Shown in pieces: positions 27,292 through 34,272 of a DNA stretch of 64,000 nt (positions within the stretch are counted from its first letter, which is position 1; the number at the start of each line of letters is the position of its first letter). The notes under the pieces are model-generated. The model had not been told where the DNA came from. It did not search any database and saw only the letters and a program-made list of their open reading frames with translations. Location: NCBI GenBank assembly GCA_910579165.1, contig CAJTTF010000002.1, positions 110,339 to 174,338 on the forward strand, in the 5' to 3' direction. Source of the DNA: an uncultured Atopobiaceae bacterium (lineage in GTDB: Bacteria; Actinomycetota; Coriobacteriia; Coriobacteriales; Atopobiaceae). The translations under genes and the position numbers were made by a program.

Positions 27292-28587
27292 CTACTCAAG
27301 TACCGTCATCTCGCCATGGAGCGATTGCGAGAGGTATTTCTTCACCTCTGCGCCCGATAAGCCGCGGCCAAAGAGGTGCATCATCTTAGTGAGTGCTGCT
27401 TCGCAGGTAATATCATAGCCCGAAAGCACGCCCACCTGAGCAAGCATATCGCCTGTTTCGTAGCGTTTCTCCTCCACGCCTCCCGCCGGGCACGCGGTTA
27501 CGTTGACGAGGATGAGACCGGCATCAACTGCCTTTCTAACCGTGCCGATAAACCAGTCTTCCGTGGGACCGTTTCCAGCGCCAAACGTACGCAAAATGGC
27601 GCCTTTTAGCCCCGGAACCGAAAGCTCTGCCTCTAAGATTTTTTGAGACATACCAGGGAAAATAGAAATGATATTTATGGCATCGTCCATCTGGGGATAA
27701 AACTGGAGCGAGCCGTCTCCCTTGGGGCGGAGCAGGCGTTTCTTGTTAAAGGTAATGTGGAGGTCCATTTGACCCAGACTGGGATAGTTAAAGGATCTAA
27801 ACGCACCAAAGTCAGTACTTGAAACTTTGGTTGTGCGATTGCCGCGCCAGAGATAGCGGCCAAAAGCGATAGCGACTTCTTGCACCATAGGCTCTGTCGA
27901 ATGCGGTTGGCGAGCGGCTGCAATCTGGAGTGCGGTAATGAGGTTCAGCGTGCCGTCTTCTCGAATCTCGCCAATGGGCAGTTGCGAGCCAGTAAGAATG
28001 ACGGGTTTCTTGAGGTTGGCAAGCATAAAAGAGAGTGCACTTGCCGTATACGCCATGGTATCGGTGCCGTGAAGCACGACAAAGCCGTCAAAGCGCTCAT
28101 AATTCTTAGCGATGATTGAGGCGATTTCTGCCCAGCGCGCAGGGTTCATATTGGAAGAGTCGATGGGAGGCTCAATAGCGGCAACCTCAATCTCGTAGCC
28201 GAGGCGCTTCATCTTGGGGAAGTACAGGCTATATTCGTTTTTGTCGATACCGCCAATGAAATACTTGAAGTCGAAGGGCTTGAGGGTACCCGTAAGTGGG
28301 TCCTCAATCATGCCAATGGTTCCGCCGGTGTAGACGATGAGGATACGAGGAGCGGGGGCATCACCCTCTTGCTCTGCGTATGTTTCTGGGATTTTGATCC
28401 AGGAGAGCGTGGCGTCAGGGCTCATTTGGCCCTGAATGCGCGGACCAAGCGGTTGTTCTTGAGACTCGTTTTGAGACTGTTCTTGAGACTGGTCTTGAAG
28501 CATATGTTTTGGCTGAGTAGGAGCCGCTTCAGGCGCTCGCTCAGTGCTTTTGTCGGATGTCTGAGGCTCGCTAATACTGTTAGTCAT
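27292..28587 (-). CDS. L-asparaginase, type I-like
   Basis: Hydrolyses asparagine to aspartate and ammonia. Catalytic motifs are VYTGGTIGM (Thr at about 87 and 90) and VVLHGTDTMAYTASAL, with LTGSQLPIGEIR between sheets, as in cytoplasmic AnsA-type enzymes. The protein is 431 residues long because of an N-terminal extension of about 75 residues rich in Gln, Ser and Glu (QDQSQEQSQNESQEQ), encoded by imperfect TTGAGACTG-type repeats near 28455-28500. No signal peptide. The start overlaps the mtnN stop by 8 bp. Confidence 0.92.
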   Translation of the reverse strand: MTNSISEPQTSDKSTERAPEAAPTQPKHMLQDQSQEQSQNESQEQPLGPRIQGQMSPDATLSWIKIPETYAEQEGDAPAPRILIVYTGGTIGMIEDPLTGTLKPFDFKYFIGGIDKNEYSLYFPKMKRLGYEIEVAAIEPPIDSSNMNPARWAEIASIIAKNYERFDGFVVLHGTDTMAYTASALSFMLANLKKPVILTGSQLPIGEIREDGTLNLITALQIAAARQPHSTEPMVQEVAIAFGRYLWRGNRTTKVSSTDFGAFRSFNYPSLGQMDLHITFNKKRLLRPKGDGSLQFYPQMDDAINIISIFPGMSQKILEAELSVPGLKGAILRTFGAGNGPTEDWFIGTVRKAVDAGLILVNVTACPAGGVEEKRYETGDMLAQVGVLSGYDITCEAALTKMMHLFGRGLSGAEVKKYLSQSLHGEMTVLE

Positions 28588-29311
28588 TCCACTCCTTCAG
28601 TGCTTCACGGATACAGGTTGCCATTAGCTTGGCGGCACGCTTCTCGAAAGTTGGGTAATCCAGAGGCGATTCTTCGTTCGCATTGTCTGATATTGAGCGA
28701 AGAACCACAAACGGGATGCGGTTGAGCCATGCAACCTGTGCAAGAGAGGCGCCTTCCATCTCTGTAGCGAGGGCGTCGAAATGCTTCACGATGCGGCGCT
28801 TATCGGCAGCTTCTGCCACAAAGCGCTCCCCCGATGCAATGCGACCTTGGTGCACCGTTGTCTGGGGCGATATTGTTTGTGCGACGTCTCCAATGACGCG
28901 CATAAAAAACTTTGTGAGCTTTTTGTGGGAAGGAAAGTATACGGGACATCCTGGTACTTCGCCCAGCTCAAAGCCCACCGGAGTTGCATCCAGGTCGTGA
29001 TGGACGAGCTCTGTGGATACGACGACGTCTTCAATGTTAACGTTTTTGTTGAGCGATCCCGCCACACCGGTATTGATGAGATGCGTGACACCAAAACGGT
29101 CGATGAGAATCTGGGCGCAGACGGCCATGTGCACCTTAGCAATGCCGGACTGGACAACGACAACGCGGACGCCCTCAATGCGCCCCTCGTAAAAATCCAT
29201 CCGGGCAATGCGCGTCTTTTTCTTGTTGGCCATGGCGGAGATGAGGTCTTTTACCTCGACCTTCATGGCGCCAATAATGCCAATTTTGGTTTTGCTTGAA
29301 GATTTTGGCAC
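28580..29311 (-). CDS. mtnN: 5'-methylthioadenosine/S-adenosylhomocysteine nucleosidase
   Basis: Cleaves adenine from methylthioadenosine and S-adenosylhomocysteine, feeding methionine salvage and removing a methyltransferase inhibitor. Seen in the sequence are IGIIGAMKVEVKDL, INTGVAGSLN, ATEMEGASLAQVAW with the substrate-binding glutamate, and RSISDNANEES with the catalytic aspartate. The 243-residue length is normal with a short basic N-terminal addition. It leads the operon mtnN-asparaginase-phospholipase-like, overlapping the next start by 8 bp. No luxS is nearby. Confidence 0.94.
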   Translation of the reverse strand: MPKSSSKTKIGIIGAMKVEVKDLISAMANKKKTRIARMDFYEGRIEGVRVVVVQSGIAKVHMAVCAQILIDRFGVTHLINTGVAGSLNKNVNIEDVVVSTELVHHDLDATPVGFELGEVPGCPVYFPSHKKLTKFFMRVIGDVAQTISPQTTVHQGRIASGERFVAEAADKRRIVKHFDALATEMEGASLAQVAWLNRIPFVVLRSISDNANEESPLDYPTFEKRAAKLMATCIREALKEWND

Positions 29312-29497
29312 GCTGCGCTCCTTATGTTCAGTGAAAGTAACCCACGGCGAGTAATTGTGGGTAGTGGTCGGCAGCGTTTAGAAGGTTTTTGACCGGTGCT
29401 ATATTAGCATTTTTCTTGGGAGCCTATCGGCACGTTGTATAGCTGAAGGGATATGGATGTTTTAGGTGCTACTGCAGACCTCAATCAAAGCGATAAA

Positions 29498-29525
29498 AAA
29501 GACCCGAGCTGATGCCCGGGTCTTT
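29498..29525 (-). terminator. Terminator after the leader-peptide gene
   Basis: AAAGACCCG pairs with CGGGTCTTT (plus-strand 29498-29506 and 29517-29525) plus two inner GC pairs around TGAT. On the minus strand it is followed by a six-base T run, so it ends the gene at 29549-29839. Confidence 0.9.
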
Positions 29526-29548
29526 ATAAAACAAGCTATGTGTTTACT

Positions 29549-29839
29549 TTACTGCACAATGGAACCAGGAATATCAACATTCCCAGTCTCAGAGTCCCAA
29601 AGGAGTGTACGATAATTCAATGGAGAAGAAGGGCATTTGCAAAGAAAAGTATATTCATAGAACTTTCCAGCCTTAACAGGTCCAAGGAAGGGCTGGAACT
29701 CTGTTACGGGAGTACCGCAATTTTTGCAATGGCCGCCATGGTTGTGCAGATACAGCTCCATCCACTCAAGACCAGGCGCTTCCTGACCGTTGACACCAGC
29801 GCTGACATTATTGAGCTCTTCGTTGTTCAACTTATCCAT
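29549..29839 (-). CDS. Small Cys-containing protein with bacteriocin-type (double-glycine-like) leader
   Basis: A 96-residue product starting MDKLNNEELNNVSAG. Counted back from Gly15 it has Leu at -12, Glu at -8, Leu at -7, Val at -4 and Gly at -1, the spacing of double-glycine leaders cleaved by peptidase-containing ABC exporters; position -2 is Ala instead of Gly. The rest has HCKNCG and LCKC, four cysteines that could bind zinc or form disulfides. GAGGAG lies six bases before the ATG, and a promoter and terminator frame it as a single-gene unit. No exporter, peptidase, immunity or modification gene is adjacent. It may be a bacteriocin, a RiPP-like precursor or an exported zinc-ribbon protein; I cannot decide. 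Confidence 0.75.
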   Translation of the reverse strand: MDKLNNEELNNVSAGVNGQEAPGLEWMELYLHNHGGHCKNCGTPVTEFQPFLGPVKAGKFYEYTFLCKCPSSPLNYRTLLWDSETGNVDIPGSIVQ

Positions 29840-29874
29840 TGTTACTCCTCTCAAAGAGTTTTTACCTGCTAATA

Positions 29875-29903
29875 AGTATAGCATTCAGCAAGTTGCTGCC
29901 CAA
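29875..29903 (-). promoter_or_regulatory. Promoter of the leader-peptide gene
   Basis: Minus-strand TTGGGC (29898-29903), 17-bp spacer, TATACT (29875-29880). The -10 box lies 36 bp before the start codon. A hairpin AAAAGC-TTTC-GCTTTT (29902-29917) abuts the -35 box and may end the upstream ABC transporter transcript. Confidence 0.65.
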
Positions 29904-29997
29904 AAGCTTTCGCTTTTATGAAGGTTTTATGAATCACCTTAAATAGCTGCTTGTTATACAGATTCTTGGTTTTATAGAAGCCGACTTTTTCGGGCTC

Positions 29998-30981
29998 TTA
30001 ATTGAGGTAGGAAACGAGCTTTTCGGGGTATGTATCGGCAATGATGTTTGATGAAACCCCCGCTTGTGGATTGCCTACAAGCACAAGCGCTCGTGTCCCA
30101 AATGCCTCTGCTTCTGCGAGGTCGTGGCTAACAAAGAGAATGGTGAGTTCCAGCTCCTGGGCCTTCTGCAGAAAGAATTGTTGTAAATCAGCCTTAGTGA
30201 ACGCATCCAATGCCGAGAAAGGCTCGTCCATCAAAACCACCTTGTTGCCCATGAGGCTTGTACGCAGAAGCGCTGCACGCTGGCGCATGCCTCCTGAGAG
30301 CTCTTGGGGGTAGCTGTCTGCGACTTCCGCAAGGCCAAAGGTTGCAAGCGATTCTTGGACGCGCTGTTCTGCCTCTTTGCGAGGAGTGCCCTCAATAATG
30401 AGTGGCAGCGAGCAGTTTTGAAGCACGGTCTTTTGGTCGAAAAGTAAGTCGCTTTGGAACATATAGGAGATGAAGCCGGCTTCGCCCGTAATATCGCAAT
30501 AGCCTGCCGAGGTCTCTACGCAGCTTCTCGCGCCACCTGATGAGTGCGCTGAGTTATGAATTTGATGCGCTGCAGCATCGTGCAAGAATTGCAATCTTGC
30601 CGGGGAGGGATAGGCACTATGGAGAGATGTGGTGCCATTTTTGTCTTCACAGCCAGCTAATAGGACCCGTCCAGAGCTTGGCTTATTGAGCCCCGCGATG
30701 GCGTGAAGGAGCGTAGACTTCCCTACTCCAGATCTGCCAAAAATACAAACGCGCTCGCCTGGATAGACGCTGAACGAGGTATTGCTCAGGACGGGCTCGC
30801 CCTCCCAGTCAACCGAGAGATTTTCTACTTTTAAAAGAGGTGTTTTGATGTCCTTTTTCATTATGCTTGTCCGATTGGGCCGCGTTCTCTTTTGCTTGGC
30901 CCTTGAACGTGTTATTCCCTCTTGTGTGGACGTCTGCGAGAGTTTGGGCCCACCTCTTTTGGAATTACTCGTTGCTATCAA
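29998..30981 (-). CDS. ABC transporter ATPase (ThiZ-like) with an insertion
   Basis: ATPase partner of the fused permease/binding protein upstream, by context a thiamine-precursor (hydroxymethylpyrimidine-type) importer. Walker A FGRSGVGKST (about 81-90), signature ELSGGMRQRAALL, Walker B VVLMDEPFSALD and the H-loop FVSHDLAEA are intact. The start is a TTG whose TTGA overlaps the previous stop, with GGAGG upstream; an ATG at 30861 without a ribosome site is the alternative. Between the first strands and the Q-loop (Gln176) there are about 45 residues more than in related SsuB/TauB/ThiZ proteins, containing His, Ser and two Cys. Confidence 0.85.
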   Translation of the reverse strand: MIATSNSKRGGPKLSQTSTQEGITRSRAKQKRTRPNRTSIMKKDIKTPLLKVENLSVDWEGEPVLSNTSFSVYPGERVCIFGRSGVGKSTLLHAIAGLNKPSSGRVLLAGCEDKNGTTSLHSAYPSPARLQFLHDAAAHQIHNSAHSSGGARSCVETSAGYCDITGEAGFISYMFQSDLLFDQKTVLQNCSLPLIIEGTPRKEAEQRVQESLATFGLAEVADSYPQELSGGMRQRAALLRTSLMGNKVVLMDEPFSALDAFTKADLQQFFLQKAQELELTILFVSHDLAEAEAFGTRALVLVGNPQAGVSSNIIADTYPEKLVSYLN

Positions 30982-33032
30982 ATCTGCCCCTCCGCTCCTG
31001 GAAGAAAGTCGTTAGTACATCCGCCTGGCCATGGAAGCGTACGGTCGGTGAGCGGCTTCTGCAAAAGGCCCTTCTCATCAAGCCAGGTATAGAATGCTGA
31101 CCAGCGGTTTTGATCGATAGAGCCCCAGCAAGGGGCATCGCTAACGAACTCTGAAGCCAGCACTTCCGCGCTTTTCTCGGCGAGAGCAGAATCGGTTTCC
31201 GGAACTGCTTGCACGAGAATCTTGGCTGCCTCCTGAGGATACTCGGCAGCCCACACATATCCCTTGGCCGTTGCGGCAAGGAAGCGCTTTGCGGTGGCGG
31301 GATTCTGAGCAAGGAATTCATCGTTGCCGATAAGGACAGGCGTGTAGTAGTCAAAGGCGTCGTTGAAGTCCGCGAGCGGTTGGAAGTTGACGTCCGCATT
31401 TTGGAGCGCAGCGTTCTGCAGCCCCCAGCCAGAAAAGGACCAAATTGCGTCAAAAAGGCCTTCGCGCAGGCCGCTTACCTCGTCTGTTGTACCTGCAGGA
31501 ACGAGCACCACTTTTGAAAAGTCTCCCCCATCTGCTTCCACAAGCTCCTTCAAAATTGCCTCCTCTGTGGCCGACTGCATTGTGGCGTACCTCTTGCCCT
31601 CAAGGTCACGCGGTCGGTTGATGTGCGCGGAGACAGCACTCATAATTCCCGAGGTATTGTGCTGCAAAATAGCCGCAACGGCCGTTATGGGGACCGCTTC
31701 TTTGGCGAAGAGAAAGTTGGCGAGTGTGTCTTGGTAGCTCACGCCAAACTCTGCTTGACCGGCGCCCACCATGGTTTCAGCTCCGTCCTCCGGCGGTTGC
31801 ACGATTTGAACGTTGAGTCCTTCTTGGGCGTAGAAGCCCAGCTTCTGTGCAGCATAAATCCCCAGATGGTTGGTGTTGGGTGTGTAGTCCAAGACGAGGG
31901 TTATGTTTTGGAGGTCTGCGGGCGCTCCACTCGCGGAGGAGGTAGATTGAGCTTGTTGGGTTGGGTCGCCGGATTTGTTAGCGTTGGAGCCGGAGCGGAG
32001 CGCACATGGTGCAAGCGCGCAGATAAGAGCTGCTGAAGCAAGGATGGCGATGGCCGTCGTGGCCGTTTTGATCGTCTTGGTTGCCTTGGTTGCCTTGGTT
32101 GCCTTGGTCGACTTGCGCGGGCGGAGCCAGGGAACGAGGTACTTCTCGGCAAGATTGACGAGAGCTACCAACGCCAGCGAAAGAAACGCAATGACAAGAA
32201 TGCAGGCAAACATGTCGTCATAGGCATAGCTCTTGCGAACGCGCGTCATAAAAACGCCCAGGCCAGCGATGCCACCCATCCACTCGGCAATTACCGCGCC
32301 CACAATGGCATAAGCGGCGCCCACCTTAAGACCTGAAAAGAAATAAGAGATAGAAGCAGGTATTTTGAGATGCCAGAAGATTTGCACTTTCGTGGCGCGC
32401 ATGGTTTGCATGAGGTCGAGCTGATCCGGGTCGAGTGAGGCGAAGCCCTCCAGCAAGGAGATGGCTATCGGGAAAAAACAGGTCAGGGCTACAAGAACGA
32501 TTTTTGGCAGCATGCCATAGCCCAGCCAGAGGACAAGAAGCGGAGCGATGGCGATCGTGGGAACGCTTTGGGAAAGCGTGATGAGGGGTCGGAGTGCCTT
32601 TTTGATTGGCGGGGTCCAGTCCATGATTATGGCTGCGAAGACGCCAACGGCAATACCCGCGATGAGGCCGAGAAGCGCCTCGGCGATGGTGATGACGCTG
32701 TGGTGCGTGAGGACTTGTGCGTTTTTGGCGAGCGCTTGCGCGACTGCTATGGGGCTGGGAAGTAGGTAGTTAGGGACGATGTTGCAGGTTATGAGGAGCT
32801 GCCATATAAAAATGAGCAGGGCGATGGCGATGGCGGGATAGAGAATGCGCCCGGTGTTGGCGTTGTGCTTGATGTGGGGCGCGTGAGGGCAGTTATTGCT
32901 AGCGCTGCCAGTACGGTTGGCATATGGTCTGGGGCGCGGTTTCCAGGAGTTACGGAGGGGATGAGAGGTTTTGTTGGCGCTGGCGGTGCATTTGGCGCGG
33001 AGGCTGCGAATATGATCGTAAAGCTTTTGCAT
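30978..33032 (-). CDS. Fused ABC permease and substrate-binding protein (ThiX-ThiY-like)
   Basis: 684 residues. Residues about 62-305 form a BPD-type permease (IAIALLIFIWQLL, LITLSQSVPTIAIAPLLVLW, EAA-like loop near TMRATKVQIFWHLKIP). A repeat linker (KATKATKAT) and a seventh hydrophobic segment (about 324-343) follow, then an NMT1/THI5-type binding domain from about 376 (LVLDYTPNTNHLGIYAAQKL, GQAEFGVSY). The extra segment would put the binding domain outside the membrane. ThiX and ThiY are normally separate. The TPP riboswitch directly upstream makes pyrimidine-moiety uptake for thiamine the likely role. The stop overlaps the ATPase start. Confidence 0.88.
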   Translation of the reverse strand: MQKLYDHIRSLRAKCTASANKTSHPLRNSWKPRPRPYANRTGSASNNCPHAPHIKHNANTGRILYPAIAIALLIFIWQLLITCNIVPNYLLPSPIAVAQALAKNAQVLTHHSVITIAEALLGLIAGIAVGVFAAIIMDWTPPIKKALRPLITLSQSVPTIAIAPLLVLWLGYGMLPKIVLVALTCFFPIAISLLEGFASLDPDQLDLMQTMRATKVQIFWHLKIPASISYFFSGLKVGAAYAIVGAVIAEWMGGIAGLGVFMTRVRKSYAYDDMFACILVIAFLSLALVALVNLAEKYLVPWLRPRKSTKATKATKATKTIKTATTAIAILASAALICALAPCALRSGSNANKSGDPTQQAQSTSSASGAPADLQNITLVLDYTPNTNHLGIYAAQKLGFYAQEGLNVQIVQPPEDGAETMVGAGQAEFGVSYQDTLANFLFAKEAVPITAVAAILQHNTSGIMSAVSAHINRPRDLEGKRYATMQSATEEAILKELVEADGGDFSKVVLVPAGTTDEVSGLREGLFDAIWSFSGWGLQNAALQNADVNFQPLADFNDAFDYYTPVLIGNDEFLAQNPATAKRFLAATAKGYVWAAEYPQEAAKILVQAVPETDSALAEKSAEVLASEFVSDAPCWGSIDQNRWSAFYTWLDEKGLLQKPLTDRTLPWPGGCTNDFLPGAEGQI
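32076..32111 (-). repeat. 9-bp tandem repeat in the permease/binding-protein linker
   Basis: Four units of CTTGGTTGC (last one diverged) encode the Lys-Ala-Thr run that joins the permease to the extra membrane segment. Units of nine keep the frame. Confidence 0.85.
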
Positions 33033-33036
33033 TTTT

Positions 33037-33118
33037 ACTCCCTACGCTGGTATTATCCAGATCAGGTTAAGGGTCGAAGCGTTTCTTCCTCTCAGCCAAG
33101 ATGCTCTCCTGCGTGCTA
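33037..33118 (-). ncRNA. TPP riboswitch (THI element)
   Basis: On the minus strand the conserved pieces come in order: GGAGAGC, CTGAGAGG, CGACCCTTAA, CCTGATCTGGATAATACC and AGCGTAGGGAG, the last just before the fusion gene. The 3' stem strand contains AGGGAG, which is also the ribosome-binding site six bases from the ATG at 33032. Ligand binding should therefore block translation initiation. Confidence 0.95.
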
Positions 33119-33424
33119 CGGCGCATGGAACGCACTGAGGTCCACGAGTTGCGAACTCTCTAGCACAGCGGCAGCAATCTTTGGCTCCCCTGTATGTATG
33201 TTGCGGCTATCTTACTATATCTTTATAACCTAGAACATCCTTGTAGACCATAGACCATAAACCTGTTGGACCGTCCAACTGCCAATGAAATAGTATCTTC
33301 GCCACTCAAAAAGTATCTCAACCATTTTTGCCTATTTGGCGAAGATACTCAAATAAGCCAAGGTAGACGGGTTGCAAATTTGTGTATTTCGTCTTGCCTT
33401 TCCAGGGACATCAAAAGAGGCACT
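33119..33424. other. Gap between riboswitch and gatD
   Basis: 306 bp without a supported gene. It must hold the riboswitch promoter; a TATAGT box on the minus strand near 33210-33225 is possible but lacks a clear -35. It also holds the near-palindrome GTTGGAC-C-GTCCAAC (33265-33279) and the larger inverted repeat listed separately. Confidence 0.6.
33292..33349 (-). terminator. 13-bp inverted repeat with an alternative hairpin, downstream of gatD
   Basis: AGTATCTTCGCCA (33292-33304) is perfectly inverted at 33337-33349 across 32 nt. On the minus strand the 5' arm can instead pair by 7 bp with AGATACT (33312-33318), which is followed by a T run. This looks like a terminator or attenuator for the gatD transcript with two exclusive folds. 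Confidence 0.5.
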
Positions 33425-34270
33425 TTAGCGCTCTTTGACTCTGCCGGAAAGAAGGCGCTCACGCATAACCTCGTTTGCGAGAAGCTCCACTGAATCATCA
33501 AGCGGTTCAAGCAGCACCGCGTCGTTGCTCGCTTCGTCATCAATCTTTGAAGCTAGTCCGTACTTGCGTTCTAGAGCTGCGGCAAGAGCCCAGTCGGCGA
33601 TCCCGGGGTTTTTGGGAAGCAGCGGGCCATGAATGTAAGTCCCTAGTACGTTTTTGTAGCGCACTCCTTCAAAACCAGAGGTGCCGTCATTCCCAAACCC
33701 ATACACAACGCGCCCAAAAGGTTCTACACCAGAGCCAAGGTGGGTGCGGCCACCGTGATTCTCGTAACCAACAACGGGTGTAGACGTAAGATCGCTCTCA
33801 ACAATAATATTTCCTATGAGGCGCGGGTTTCCGCGGTCTGTATAGAGGTCGACAAGAGATAGGCCTTCTACCTTCTCTCCGGGTCCCTCCATACTCTCCC
33901 CCCGACCAGCTCTCTTCATGTCCCTACCTTTTCCCTTATCCTCCCCTAGCTGATAATAATGGCCCAGCAATTGGTAGCCACCACACACCGCAAGAAGGCA
34001 CCCCCCGTCCTCAACAAAAGCCTGTAAGTCGCGTTTGTGTGTCTGAAGCTTTCGCGCCACAATCTCCTGTTCGCGATCCGAGCCGCCTCCAATAAAAACG
34101 AGGTCTACGTCGGCAAACGAAGGCGTGTCGTCAAGAGCGACTTCTTGAATGGTGCACGCAAGGCCGCGCCATTCAAGGCGGCGTGCAAGCGTGATTATAT
34201 TGCCGGAGTCCCCGTAAAGGTTGAGAAGCTCGGGGAAGAGGTGAGCAATTTTGAGGAAACGTTTCGCCAT
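33425..34270 (-). CDS. gatD: Lipid II isoglutaminyl synthase, glutamine amidotransferase subunit
   Basis: GatD supplies ammonia to MurT for amidation of D-glutamate in lipid II. It has the CobB/CobQ-like glutaminase fold: LNLYGDSGN at the N-terminus, FIGGGSDREQ, the nucleophile Cys96 in LAVCGGYQLLG and the catalytic His214 in GTYIHGPLLP. A hydrophilic insertion of about 28 residues (GEDKGKGRDMKRAGRGES and on) follows the nucleophile elbow and is not usual. The start is two bases after the murT stop, the normal pairing. Length is 281 residues. Confidence 0.93.
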   Translation of the reverse strand: MAKRFLKIAHLFPELLNLYGDSGNIITLARRLEWRGLACTIQEVALDDTPSFADVDLVFIGGGSDREQEIVARKLQTHKRDLQAFVEDGGCLLAVCGGYQLLGHYYQLGEDKGKGRDMKRAGRGESMEGPGEKVEGLSLVDLYTDRGNPRLIGNIIVESDLTSTPVVGYENHGGRTHLGSGVEPFGRVVYGFGNDGTSGFEGVRYKNVLGTYIHGPLLPKNPGIADWALAAALERKYGLASKIDDEASNDAVLLEPLDDSVELLANEVMRERLLSGRVKER

Positions 34271-34272
34271 AG

